NCBI RefSeq assembly: GCF_010104355.1
Contig: NZ_CP044972.1
Span: 806,001 to 870,000 of the forward strand
Reading direction: 5' to 3'
Source: Hydrogenophaga sp. PBL-H3
GTDB taxonomy: Bacteria > Pseudomonadota > Gammaproteobacteria > Burkholderiales > Burkholderiaceae_C
DNA: 64,000 nt
The position numbers were made by a program, and so were the translations under genes. Numbering within the stretch: position 1 is the stretch's first letter; every line of letters starts with the position of its first letter. The notes under the pieces are model-generated. The model saw nothing but the letters and a program-made list of their open reading frames with translations. It was not told the DNA's origin and did not search any database. Positions 43,612-51,781 of the stretch are shown piece by piece.

Positions 43612-45644
43612 CAGAACGTGAAGCCGACGTTGAGGTGCAGGCGCCAGCGCCGGGTCTCAAGGCCGTAGCCCAGATCGAGTTGCAGCGGACCCACCGGGCT
43701 GTTGTAGCGCACGCCGGTGCCCACGCCCCACAGGGGTTTGAGATCGCCCGCGCGGTTGGCCACGGCGCCGCCGTCGATGAAGAGCACGCTCTCCACCGGC
43801 GAGCGGCCGTTGGCATTGAAGATCGGGCGCTGCCATTCCAGGCTGACCACACCCTTGTAGCGCCCGGGCAGCACGCTGCCATCGGACTGGCGCACACCGA
43901 TGTCGCGCAGGCCGTAGCCGCGCACGGTGGCGTCACCACCGGTGAGGAACAGCTGGGTGTCGGGAATGGCGGCACTGCGTTTGGCCAGCACCGCGCCACC
44001 TTCGAGGCGCAGCGCCAGCCGGCCGAGGCTGGTGCGGTTGCCGGGCGTGTTCACCACACGCGCTTCGCCCGGCTTGGGCTCGGGTGGCGGCGCAAGGCCA
44101 CCCAGCGGCCAGTAGCCGAGCCAGCGCGCCTGGGTGCGCGCAAACGGCAGCCGCGTGCTGCCCAGCGTGTAGCCCACACCCAGCTCCACCGCGAGGCCGT
44201 GGCCTGCGTTGGGGGAAATCGGGTCGTCGAACCGCCGGCGGGTCCAGGCGTAGTTGGCGGTGATCGAGGAGTTGGCCTCGGCGGTGCGCAGCGTCTGCGT
44301 GGCTTCGTTGAAGACGCTGGCGCGGTCGTACTGCAAATAAAAGCTGCGGTCGTACTCGATGCCGTCTTGCGACTGGCCCGCGCGCAGGCGCTGGCTGGTG
44401 GTGATATTGAAGTCGTCCTGTTCCCGCAGCAGCCGCCCGCCAGCGATCCAGCGCCAGCCATCGTTGCTGGGCGGAGAGCTCCAGTCGGTGCTGGCGAGCT
44501 GGTCCACACGCTCGAGCTTGAGCGCGCTCACGGCGCGCCAGCCGATGCCGGGCAGGCTGTGGTGCGTGTGTTCGATCGACAGGCGCGCGCCGCTGTCCGT
44601 GCTGCCACCCACGCCGAGCACCAGCTTCTGGCGCAGGCTCTCGCGCAGCTGCACCTTCACCGGCAGCGTCTCGCCGTCCATGCTGGGCTCCACGAACACG
44701 AAGGCCGAGTCGTAGTAGCCGCTTTCGATCAGGCGCTGCTGCGCGGCCTGCAGCTGGGCCAGGTCGTAGTCGCTGCCGGGCACCACGCCGGAGAGGCGCA
44801 CCAGGCGCTCCACCGTGGTCTTTTCGTAGCGCTGCGCACCGTCCACCACCACCTCGCCCATGCGCATGGCGGGGCCGGAATCGAGCTCGATGTAGAGGTT
44901 GGCCTGGCGCTGGTCGGCGTCGATGTCGGCCAGGCTGTTCTGCACCCGACCCGCCGGGTAGCGCCGCGCGATCAGGGCGCGCAGCGCCGCGTCCTTGGTG
45001 CGGTCCCAGTCGCTCTGCGAAAACGGCAGGCCCTGGATCCGCCGTGCCTCGTACTGGATCGCTTCGCGCTGGTCGGCGGCTTCGGGTGCGGTGGCGATGT
45101 CGCCCACAAAGGACACATTGACCGTGGCGACCTGCGTGATGGGGCCCGGCGAGACGCGGATCGTCACCGTGCCCATTGGCCGGGAACTGGTGGTGTCGTT
45201 GCTGGCGGCCGTGTCGGCGGCCTGGGGCAGCGCAGGGGGTCCGATCACCTCCACCAGCGGCGAAAAATGCCCCAGCGTGGCGAGCAGTTCACGCAGGTTG
45301 GCGGGGGCGGCCGCCAGCAGCCGCGTGAGTTCGTTGGCATCGAGGTTGCGCAGCAGGCGAAAGCGCTGCAGCTCGATGTGGCGCAACAGGAACTCGCGCA
45401 CCTCGTCGGGCGCCTGCAGGTCGATCTCGAAGCGGGGTGCTGCCGGCGCACGAGGTGTGGTGCGGCCGCGGGGCACCGCCGCGTCGGCATCGGCAGGCTC
45501 GTCCGACGCGTCCGCCGGCTGGGCGACGGGAGCTTGCACGGCCTGCGCCCAAGCGACCTGCGGCTGCACGAGCGGCCACAGCGCGGCCATGCAAAGCAGG
45601 AGCGACCCCGCCCAGCGGGCGGGGTCCGGAGCAGGACATTTCAT
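43611..45644 (-). CDS. tamA: TamA, Omp85-family outer-membrane protein
   Basis: The 677-residue Omp85 protein has a signal peptide of about 33 residues (to AWAQA) and POTRA-type domains to about residue 330. A 16-strand barrel follows, with the surface motifs of the family (ALRLEGGAVLAKRSAAIPDTQLF, TGGDATVRGYGLRDIG). The final residue is Phe (NVGFTF). The early region between the signal peptide and the first POTRA is unusually long and rich in Ala, Pro and Asp. It is coupled to tamB by a one-base overlap. Confidence 0.95.
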   Translation of the reverse strand: MKCPAPDPARWAGSLLLCMAALWPLVQPQVAWAQAVQAPVAQPADASDEPADADAAVPRGRTTPRAPAAPRFEIDLQAPDEVREFLLRHIELQRFRLLRNLDANELTRLLAAAPANLRELLATLGHFSPLVEVIGPPALPQAADTAASNDTTSSRPMGTVTIRVSPGPITQVATVNVSFVGDIATAPEAADQREAIQYEARRIQGLPFSQSDWDRTKDAALRALIARRYPAGRVQNSLADIDADQRQANLYIELDSGPAMRMGEVVVDGAQRYEKTTVERLVRLSGVVPGSDYDLAQLQAAQQRLIESGYYDSAFVFVEPSMDGETLPVKVQLRESLRQKLVLGVGGSTDSGARLSIEHTHHSLPGIGWRAVSALKLERVDQLASTDWSSPPSNDGWRWIAGGRLLREQDDFNITTSQRLRAGQSQDGIEYDRSFYLQYDRASVFNEATQTLRTAEANSSITANYAWTRRRFDDPISPNAGHGLAVELGVGYTLGSTRLPFARTQARWLGYWPLGGLAPPPEPKPGEARVVNTPGNRTSLGRLALRLEGGAVLAKRSAAIPDTQLFLTGGDATVRGYGLRDIGVRQSDGSVLPGRYKGVVSLEWQRPIFNANGRSPVESVLFIDGGAVANRAGDLKPLWGVGTGVRYNSPVGPLQLDLGYGLETRRWRLHLNVGFTF

Positions 45645-45648
45645 GCAG

Positions 45649-46836
45649 TTATTTCGAGAGCAATCTCATCGTGTCTTCCAGCCCCTTCAAGGTCAGCGGG
45701 AACATGCGCTGGCTCATGAGTTGCTGGACCACGCTGATGCTCTGTCGATACTGCCACACGCCCTGAGGTTCCGGGTTGATCCACGCGTACTTGGGAAAAG
45801 CGTGCGTGAGGCGCTGCAGCCACTCGGCGCCGGCCTCCTCGTTGTTGTATTCCACGCTGCCGCCCGGTTGCAATATTTCGTAAGGACTCATGGTCGCGTC
45901 GCCCACGAAGATGAGTTTGTAGTCCTTGTTGTACTTGCGGATGATGTCCCAGGTCGGGAATTTTTCGGCGTAGCGACGGCGGTTGTTCTTCCACATGAAG
46001 TCGTAGACGCAGTTGTGGAAGTAATAGAAGTCGAGGTGCTTGAACTCGCCCTTGACCGCCGAGAACAGTTCCTCCACACGCTGGATGTGTTCGTCCATGG
46101 TGCCGCCCACGTCCATGAGCAGCAGCACCTTCACGTTGTTGTGCCGCTCCGGGATCATCTTGATGTCCAGGTAACCCGCGTTCGCCGCAGTGGCACGGAT
46201 GGTGTCGGGCAGGTCCAGCTCGAATTCGTTGCCCTCGCGCGCGAACTTGCGCAGGCGGCGCAGCGCCACCTTGATGTTGCGGGTGCCGAGTTCCTGCGTG
46301 TCGTCGTAGTCCTTGTAGGCGCGCTGCTCCCACACCTTCACGCCGCTCTTGTTGCCGCCCTTGCCGCCGATGCGCACGCCCTGCGGGTTCTGCCCGCTGT
46401 TGCCAAACGGCGAGGTGCCGCCGGTGCCGATCCACTTGCTGCCGCCCTCGTGGCGTTCCTTCTGCTCTTCCAGGCGCTTTCGCAGCGTCTCCATGAGCTC
46501 GTCCCAGTCCATCTTGGGCGCGTTGGCCTTCTGCTCCTCGGACAGGATGCGTTCCATCTCCTGGCGCAGCCAGTCGGCGGGAATGGGCTTGGTGAAGTCC
46601 GCGATCATTTCCACGCCCTTGAAGTAGGCGGCGAAGGCGCGGTCGAACTTGTCGTAGTGCTTCTCGTCCTTCACCAGCGCCGTGCGCGCCAGGAAGTAGA
46701 AGTCGTCCATGGAACAGGCGTCGGGGTTGCGCGGCCCGACCACGTCGGCCTGCAGCGCCTCCAGCAGCATCAGGTACTCCTTGACGGAGACCGGCAGCTT
46801 GGCCGAGCGCAAGGTGTAGAAGAAGTCGATCAGCAT
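45649..46836 (-). CDS. VWA-domain protein, CoxE-like partner of MoxR
   Basis: The 395-residue protein has an N-terminal helical domain (MLIDFFYTLRSAKLPVSVKE), a charged linker with a Gly-rich patch (about 130-165) and a von Willebrand A-type domain from about 235. The metal-site motif reads DVGGTMD (D242, G244, T246), so it differs from the usual DxSxS, although the later Thr/Asp residues (GDATMSPYE) remain. Such proteins act with MoxR AAA+ ATPases in maturation of enzymes or metal centres. A MoxR gene lies at 47695-48537 on the same strand, two genes upstream. Confidence 0.85.
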   Translation of the reverse strand: MLIDFFYTLRSAKLPVSVKEYLMLLEALQADVVGPRNPDACSMDDFYFLARTALVKDEKHYDKFDRAFAAYFKGVEMIADFTKPIPADWLRQEMERILSEEQKANAPKMDWDELMETLRKRLEEQKERHEGGSKWIGTGGTSPFGNSGQNPQGVRIGGKGGNKSGVKVWEQRAYKDYDDTQELGTRNIKVALRRLRKFAREGNEFELDLPDTIRATAANAGYLDIKMIPERHNNVKVLLLMDVGGTMDEHIQRVEELFSAVKGEFKHLDFYYFHNCVYDFMWKNNRRRYAEKFPTWDIIRKYNKDYKLIFVGDATMSPYEILQPGGSVEYNNEEAGAEWLQRLTHAFPKYAWINPEPQGVWQYRQSISVVQQLMSQRMFPLTLKGLEDTMRLLSK

Positions 46837-46851
46837 GGTGATCTCCCGGTT

Positions 46852-47445
46852 TCAGGCGTGAAGGCCGCGCAGGTAGAGCAGTTGGGCTTTCGCCTCCGGC
46901 CACTCGCCCGCCCGCAGGCTGTACATGACCGTGTCGCGGATGGTGCCGTCGCGGCGCAGGGCGTGGCCACGGATGACGCCGTCCTTTTTCGCGCCCAGCC
47001 GTTCAATGGCCTTTTGCGACGCGAAGTTGTAGTTGTCGGTGCGCCAGCCCACCACGTGGCAGCCCAGCGTGTCGAAGGCGTGGCCCATCATGAGCAGCTT
47101 GCAGGTGGTGTTGACATGGCTGCGCTGCACGCTCTGCGCGTACCACGTGTAGCCGATCTCCACGCGTTTCACCGCCGGCAGGATGTCGTGGAAGCTGGTG
47201 CTGCCCAGCACCTGGCCGGTCGCCTCCTGGGTCACGGCGAACGCGAAGCGGTGGCCCTCGGCGCGCATCTGCAGTGCCGACGCGATGTAGCCGCGCGTCT
47301 CAGCCGGCTCGGGCACCGAGGTGATACGCAGCTTCCACAGCTCGCCATCGGCTGCGGCGGCGCGCAGGCCGTCTTCATGGTCGAGCGAGAGGGGGACCAG
47401 GGCCAGTCCGTTGTCGCGCAGGGTGACGGGTTCGACGAAGGCCAT
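46852..47445 (-). CDS. RimJ/RimL-like GNAT acetyltransferase
   Basis: The 197-residue protein is a GNAT-fold N-acetyltransferase of the RimJ/RimL group. It shows the ALVPLSLDHEDGLRAAAADGE opening, the VLGSTSFHDI strand, the VEIGYTWYAQSVQRSHVNTT acetyl-CoA segment and NFASQKAIERLGAKKDGVIR. The substrate is unknown. It sits between the VWA gene and a small membrane-protein gene on the same strand with short gaps, so it may share their transcript. Confidence 0.9.
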   Translation of the reverse strand: MAFVEPVTLRDNGLALVPLSLDHEDGLRAAAADGELWKLRITSVPEPAETRGYIASALQMRAEGHRFAFAVTQEATGQVLGSTSFHDILPAVKRVEIGYTWYAQSVQRSHVNTTCKLLMMGHAFDTLGCHVVGWRTDNYNFASQKAIERLGAKKDGVIRGHALRRDGTIRDTVMYSLRAGEWPEAKAQLLYLRGLHA

Positions 47446-47455
47446 GGTGCGGTGG

Positions 47456-47686
47456 TCAGGTGGAGGAGGGGGGTGCGATCAGGCGGCGGGCCACCAGCTT
47501 GCCCACGCCACAACCCAGGGCGATCAGGGCCAGGCCTGCCATCTCGCGCCAGCCGAAGGCGTCAGGTGCGGCGAAGAAATCGAGGCCGAGCAGTTTGCCC
47601 AGCTGCCAACCGGCGAGGGAGCCGATGACGAATCCGGCCGCATCGGCCAGGCCTTCCCTGAGGGCATTGCGTGTCTGGTTGTCCAT
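47456..47686 (-). CDS. Hypothetical small glycine-rich membrane protein
   Basis: The 76-residue product has a hydrophobic segment at about 14-34 (AAGFVIGSLAGWQLGKLLGL) and a second at about 47-68 (EMAGLALIALGCGVGKLVA), with a basic C-terminus. No family was recognised. It lies 8 bases after the MoxR gene and 10 bases before the acetyltransferase gene. Its position within a closely spaced string supports it being real. The glycine pattern suggests tight helix packing. Confidence 0.7.
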   Translation of the reverse strand: MDNQTRNALREGLADAAGFVIGSLAGWQLGKLLGLDFFAAPDAFGWREMAGLALIALGCGVGKLVARRLIAPPSST

Positions 47687-47694
47687 GGTGTCTT

Positions 47695-48537
47695 TCAGCG
47701 ATTTCTCTGGTTCATGAACACGAGCTTTTCAAACAAGGTCGTGTCCTGCTCGTTCTTGAGCAGCGCGCCCACCAGCGGCGGGATGCTGACCTTGCTGTCG
47801 GCGCTTTGCAGGGCTTCGAGCGGGATGTCTTCGGCCATCAGCAGCTTGAGCCAGTCGAGCAGCTCGGAGGTGCTGGGCTTTTTCTTCAGGCCGGGCAGGT
47901 TGCGCACGTCGTAGAAGGTCTTCATGGCCGCGGCCAGCAGCTCTTTCTTGAGGCTGGGGAAGTGCACGTCCACGATGCGCTGCATGGTCTCGGCGTCGGG
48001 GAACTTGATGTAGTGGAAGAAGCAGCGGCGCAAAAACGCGTCGGGCAGCTCTTTTTCGTTGTTGGAGGTGATGAACACCAGCGGGCGGTGTTTGGCGCGC
48101 ACCAGTTCGCGCGTCTCGTAGCAATAGAACTCCATGCGGTCGAGTTCGCGCAGCAGGTCGTTCGGGAATTCGATGTCGGCCTTGTCGATTTCGTCGATCA
48201 GCAGCGCCACCGGCTCGTCGGCGGTGAAGGCCTGCCACAGCACACCCTTGAGGATGTAGTTGTGGATGTCCTTGACTTTCTCTTCGCCGAGCTGGCTGTC
48301 GCGCAGGCGGCTCACCGCGTCGTATTCGTACAGGCCTTGCTGCGCCTTGGTGGTGCTTTTGATGTGCCATTGCAGCAGCGGCAGCTTGAGCGCGGTAGAC
48401 ACCTCTTCAGCCAGCATGGTCTTGCCGGTGCCCGGCTCGCCTTTCACGAGCAGCGGGCGCTTGAGCGTGATCGCGGCGTTGACGGCCAGCATCAGGTCCT
48501 GCGTGGCGACGTAGTTCTCGGAGCCTTGGAATTTCAT
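47695..48537 (-). CDS. MoxR-family AAA+ ATPase
   Basis: The 280-residue ATPase has Walker A VKGEPGTGKTMLAEE near residue 35, Walker B VALLIDEIDKADIEFPNDLL, sensor 1 in LVFITSNNEKELPDAFLRR with the arginine finger region, and a helical lid. MoxR ATPases act as chaperones with VWA-domain partners. The partner candidate is encoded two genes downstream. The first residues (MKFQGSENYVATQDL) fit the family start. Confidence 0.94.
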   Translation of the reverse strand: MKFQGSENYVATQDLMLAVNAAITLKRPLLVKGEPGTGKTMLAEEVSTALKLPLLQWHIKSTTKAQQGLYEYDAVSRLRDSQLGEEKVKDIHNYILKGVLWQAFTADEPVALLIDEIDKADIEFPNDLLRELDRMEFYCYETRELVRAKHRPLVFITSNNEKELPDAFLRRCFFHYIKFPDAETMQRIVDVHFPSLKKELLAAAMKTFYDVRNLPGLKKKPSTSELLDWLKLLMAEDIPLEALQSADSKVSIPPLVGALLKNEQDTTLFEKLVFMNQRNR

Positions 48538-48666
48538 GAAATGCTCTGCTGAAAGATTGAACGAGAGGTGACAACCGGGGCGATTCAGCCCCGCGGGTGC
48601 TGGCTGCAGCCTGACAAGGCCCGCACCGCCGGGGGTTTTGAGGGAAAGGGCGCCTCGACCGGTCTA

Positions 48667-48696
48667 TATAATCAGCGGTTGATTTTCCCCCGCTGA
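48667..48696 (+). promoter_or_regulatory. TATAAT box overlapped by an inverted repeat upstream of the cytochrome gene
   Basis: A perfect TATAAT (48667-48672) lies 46 bases before the cytochrome c start. The dyad TCAGCGG (48672-48678) / CCGCTGA (48690-48696) begins inside it and spans the expected transcription start. No clear -35 box was seen, so an activator or repressor at the dyad is possible. Confidence 0.45.
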
Positions 48697-48717
48697 CTCA
48701 TTCATTGTGCTTGCAAA

Positions 48718-49386
48718 ATGACCTCACTGCTGTCCACGATCACCCGCACCCTTGTCGCCGCTGCGACGCTTTCCGCAGCCGCTTTTTCGGTTCACGCCCA
48801 GGGTGCCACCGGTGATGTGGCCGCGGGTCAGAAGAAGGCCGAGATGTGCATCGGCTGCCACGGCATCCCGGGCTACCAGAACAGCTTCCCCGAAATCCAC
48901 AAGGTGCCGATGATCTCTGGCCAGTCGGGCGCCTACATCGTGTCGGCCCTCAACGCCTACAAAAAGGGCGACCGCAAGCACCCCACCATGCGCGGCATCG
49001 CGGGTTCGCTGAACGAGCAGGACATGGCCGATCTGGCCGCGTACTACGCCTCGCACGCCGACAAGACCGCCGCAGACACCCCCCGCACCGCCAGCACCGC
49101 GGCCGCGGCCCTGATCGAGAAGGGTGCCTGCGCCTCCTGCCACGGCGCCAACTTCAGCAAGCCGATCGACCCGAGCTACCCCAAGCTGGCCGGCCAGCAT
49201 TCCGACTACCTCTTCTTCGCCCTCAAGGCCTACTCCGTCGAAGGCAACAAAGTGGTGGGCCGCTCCAACGGCATCATGGCCGGCATCGCCAAGCAGTACT
49301 CCACCGCTGAAATGCGCGAGATTGCCAAGTACCTGGGCTCGCTGGACAGCGAGCTGAAGGTGGTTGCCCAGCCGCGCTTCAAGTAA
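48718..49386 (+). CDS. Diheme cytochrome c (c4 type)
   Basis: The 222-residue periplasmic protein has a signal peptide cleaved near VHAQG and two c-type heme domains, with CIGCH at about residue 41 and CASCH at about 138. Distal methionine candidates lie in HPTMRGIAG and SNGIMAGIA. This matches cytochrome c4, an electron carrier to terminal oxidases. It is transcribed alone from the plus strand, divergent from the MoxR gene, and is followed by a strong terminator and then a group II intron. Confidence 0.93.
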   Translation: MTSLLSTITRTLVAAATLSAAAFSVHAQGATGDVAAGQKKAEMCIGCHGIPGYQNSFPEIHKVPMISGQSGAYIVSALNAYKKGDRKHPTMRGIAGSLNEQDMADLAAYYASHADKTAADTPRTASTAAAALIEKGACASCHGANFSKPIDPSYPKLAGQHSDYLFFALKAYSVEGNKVVGRSNGIMAGIAKQYSTAEMREIAKYLGSLDSELKVVAQPRFK

Positions 49387-49404
49387 GCCTCGCCTGCCCC
49401 CGCA

Positions 49405-49434
49405 AAAAAGCCGCTCTTGAAGCGGCTTTTTGTT
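49405..49434 (+). terminator. Intrinsic terminator after the cytochrome c4 gene
   Basis: An 11-base-pair stem (AAAAAGCCGCT, 49405-49415, with AGCGGCTTTTT, 49421-49431) closes a five-base loop and ends in a T-rich tract. It lies 18 bases past the cytochrome stop. The group II intron begins at 49440, nine bases after the stem. Confidence 0.9.
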
Positions 49435-49827
49435 GTCTGGTGCGCCCAGCATGGGCGCCCACCTGCGGGTGCAAGTCCCGCTGCGAGCTGGTCACAGTGA
49501 GCAAAGTGAAGCGCAACTGCGTGAGGGCGACCGAGCGTGGGAAGGAAGCGTGGAGCGTAAAGCGCGAGCCGATGAACAAGAACCGCATAGAAGGCGTTGC
49601 CGAGCAGGGCGAGTGGGCCAGAAACCACGAAGCTCTTGTGACCAAAGGCGAGGCGACGTAGATGCGGCGGTTGTGCGCTGAAGGTGTGCGTTCTTACCTG
49701 GGGAGATCTCGCCTTGTTTCTGAAAGGAAGACGGCTCTGCCGGAGCGAGAAGTCAGCATAGGTCGTAGTAGCTGGCGCCGGGGCCGATGAGGCCAGAAGG
49801 CAAGAGCGAAGGACCGAACGAGAGTGA

Positions 49828-51231
49828 GTGAGCGAGGACAAGGAGATGTCAAAGGCCATGCGTCAGATGCTGGAGCGATCCGGGCGGGTGGGCGTAGCGT
49901 ACGGTGAAGCCGTGCGCGATCTCATCAGCGACGAAGCCTGCGGCCCGCTCCTTGAGCACCCGCACACAGGGTCGGCACAGCCGAAGGCGGGCACTGGTGG
50001 CCTGCTGGAAGTGGCGCTGACGAGACAGAACCTGCAAGCCGCCTGGAAGCGGGTCAGGGCCAACAAGGGTGCCGCCGGGGGGGACGGGCTCGACATCGAG
50101 CAAACCGCCCAGCTGATCCGCCAGCACTGGCCCGACATCCGCCAAGAGCTGCTGGCAGGGCACTACCGGCCCAGCCCGGTACGCAAGGTGATGATTCCCA
50201 AGCCGGATGGAAGCCAGCGCGAGCTGGGCATCCCCACGGTGCTGGACCGACTGATCCAGCAGGCACTGCTGCAAGTGCTGCAACCCCTGATCGACCCCAC
50301 CTTCAGCGATCACAGCCATGGGTTTCGTCCGGGCAGGCGGGCGCACGATGCGGTCAAGGCCGCGCGGGCGTACGTGCAAACGGGCAAGCGCGTGGTGGTG
50401 GACGTGGACCTGACGAAGTTCTTCGACCGGGTCAACCACGACATCCTGATCGATCGAGTGAGAAAGCGCATCGACGATGCTGGAGTGATCCGGCTGGTTC
50501 GGGCCTATCTGAACGCTGGGATCATGGATGGCGGGGTGGTGGTTGATCGCCACCTGGGCACGCCGCAAGGTGGGCCCCTCTCGCCACTGCTGGCCAACGT
50601 GCTGCTTGACGATGTGGACAAGGCGCTGGAGGCCCTGGGCTACAGCTTTGCGCGCTACGCCGACGACTGCAACGTCTACGTGGGCAGCAGACGAGCCGGG
50701 GAGCGGGTGATGGCCTATCTCCGGGAGCTGTACACCGGTTTGAGGCTTCAGATCAACGAAGCCAAGAGCGCGGTGGCCAGCGCCTTCGGGCGCAAGTTCC
50801 TGGGGTATGCGTTGTGGGTGAGCAAGGGAGGAGAAGTCAAATGTGCAGTCGCAAAGAAGGCACTGGAGACCTTCAAGGCCCGGGTGCGGCAGCTCACACG
50901 CCGCTCGGGCGGGCGCAGCATGGGCGAGGTGGTGGAGAAGTTGCGGCCCTATCTGCTGGGCTGGAAGGCGTACTTCGAGATGGCGCAAACGCCCAAAGTC
51001 TGGCGAGAGCTGGATGAGTGGCTGCGCCACCGGCTGCGGGCCATCCAGCTCAAGCACTGGAAGCGGCCGCGGCCGATCTACCGGGAGCTCAAGGCGCTTG
51101 GGGCGAGGGAAAACGTGGCGCTACAAGTGGCTGGCAACAGCCGCCGCTGGTGGCGCAACAGTGACCGGCTGCTCAAGACCGTACTCACCATTGCGTACTT
51201 CGACCGATTGGGAATGCCAAGGCTGTCCTGA
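49828..51231 (+). CDS. ltrA: Group II intron reverse transcriptase/maturase
   Basis: The 467-residue intron-encoded protein has the RT0-RT7 blocks (PKPDGSQRELGIPTVLDRLI, SHGFRPGRRAHDAV, VDVDLTKFFDRVNHDIL, GTPQGGPLSPLLANVLLDD). The catalytic YADD lies at 277-280. A maturase X domain follows, with LRPYLLGWKAYFEMAQTP. It ends soon after (FDRLGMPRLS) without a visible HNH endonuclease domain. The frame appears intact, so the intron may be mobile. The GTG at 49828 is used as start; an ATG at 49846 also lies in frame, though with a poorly spaced ribosome site. Confidence 0.93.
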   Translation: MSEDKEMSKAMRQMLERSGRVGVAYGEAVRDLISDEACGPLLEHPHTGSAQPKAGTGGLLEVALTRQNLQAAWKRVRANKGAAGGDGLDIEQTAQLIRQHWPDIRQELLAGHYRPSPVRKVMIPKPDGSQRELGIPTVLDRLIQQALLQVLQPLIDPTFSDHSHGFRPGRRAHDAVKAARAYVQTGKRVVVDVDLTKFFDRVNHDILIDRVRKRIDDAGVIRLVRAYLNAGIMDGGVVVDRHLGTPQGGPLSPLLANVLLDDVDKALEALGYSFARYADDCNVYVGSRRAGERVMAYLRELYTGLRLQINEAKSAVASAFGRKFLGYALWVSKGGEVKCAVAKKALETFKARVRQLTRRSGGRSMGEVVEKLRPYLLGWKAYFEMAQTPKVWRELDEWLRHRLRAIQLKHWKRPRPIYRELKALGARENVALQVAGNSRRWWRNSDRLLKTVLTIAYFDRLGMPRLS

Positions 51232-51246
51232 CCTCAAGCTCTCGAA

Positions 51247-51276
51247 CCGCCCGGTGCGGACCCGCACGCCGGGTGG
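51247..51276 (+). ncRNA. Group II intron domain V catalytic hairpin
   Basis: The 12-base arm CCGCCCGGTGCG pairs with CGCA...CCGGGTGG around a GACC tetraloop, and a two-base CG bulge (51267-51268) sits at the canonical place. The second to fourth bases of the arm form a CGC triad with the expected G-U pair. The domain VI stem (GGGGTGCCTCC with GGAGGCCCCC) follows, with a candidate branch adenosine in CCCTATGCC. Confidence 0.85.
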
Positions 51277-51320
51277 TGTGGCAGGGGTGCCTCCGAATAT
51301 GGAGGCCCCCTATGCCGATT

Positions 51321-51755
51321 TCAGTCCTGTGTCGCGCGCCGGCGCACCTGGTCGATGTAGGCCTGCCCATCGGGTGGCCGCCCGGCGCGCTGGCTTTCCC
51401 AGAGCATGGTGCCCAGGCACTCCATCACCTCGTGGTGGGCGGCGTGCAGATCGTCGCGGCGCGCGGTGAGCAGCTCCACCGCCTGGCGGATGCCGGGGGG
51501 CTGGTCAATGCTGCACTGCTCGCTGATCGACAGGTGCATGGACAGGTGCAGAAACGGGTTGTCGCGGTCGGTGCCGGGCTCACCGATGCGGGAGAGCGCG
51601 GCGTCCACGTCGCTCAGCTCGGCGTGGTACTCGGGGTGCTCGGCGATCCACTGGCTGGCCAGCGTTTCGATGGCTTCCATGGGCTGCTGCTGCAGCGTCT
51701 TGGCGTGCACCGCGCAGAAGAAGCGGCGCACATCGGCTTGGGTCGGATTGAACAT
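51321..51755 (-). CDS. DUF1841 family protein
   Basis: The 144-residue protein matches DUF1841, a proteobacterial family of unknown function, with MFNPTQADVRRFFCAVHAK at the start, the NPFLHLSMHLSISEQCSID core and a C-terminal ECLGTMLWESQRAGR motif. It lies downstream of the TRIC-type gene on the same strand. Its stop codon is only about one base from the predicted 3' end of the group II intron, so the intron supplies its immediate downstream sequence, including any terminator. Confidence 0.92.
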   Translation of the reverse strand: MFNPTQADVRRFFCAVHAKTLQQQPMEAIETLASQWIAEHPEYHAELSDVDAALSRIGEPGTDRDNPFLHLSMHLSISEQCSIDQPPGIRQAVELLTARRDDLHAAHHEVMECLGTMLWESQRAGRPPDGQAYIDQVRRRATQD

Positions 51756-51781
51756 GGCGTGATTGTCCCGCAGCGCAGGGA

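Larger units (their letters stand above)
49440..51319 (+). mobile_element. Group II intron, bacterial class C type
   Basis: The element opens with GTGCGCCC at 49440, a group II 5' boundary. It runs about 390 bases through structured RNA (domains I-IV) and encodes a maturase at 49828-51231. It ends with a domain V hairpin (51247-51276), a domain VI hairpin and a CTATGCCGAT 3' end near 51319. The domain V triad reads CGC, typical of class C. Insertion directly downstream of an intrinsic terminator is the known class C target preference. The exact ends are predicted to within a few bases. The insertion lies between convergent genes and breaks neither. Confidence 0.88.

Noticed and set aside
44995..47628. 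Plus-strand open frame of 877 codons opposite tamA and the VWA gene
   Set aside because: No motif, shadow composition, and it crosses several real genes on the other strand.
49430..49827. Short open frames upstream of the reverse transcriptase
   Set aside because: They lie in the structured 5' RNA domains of the group II intron and show no conserved protein features.
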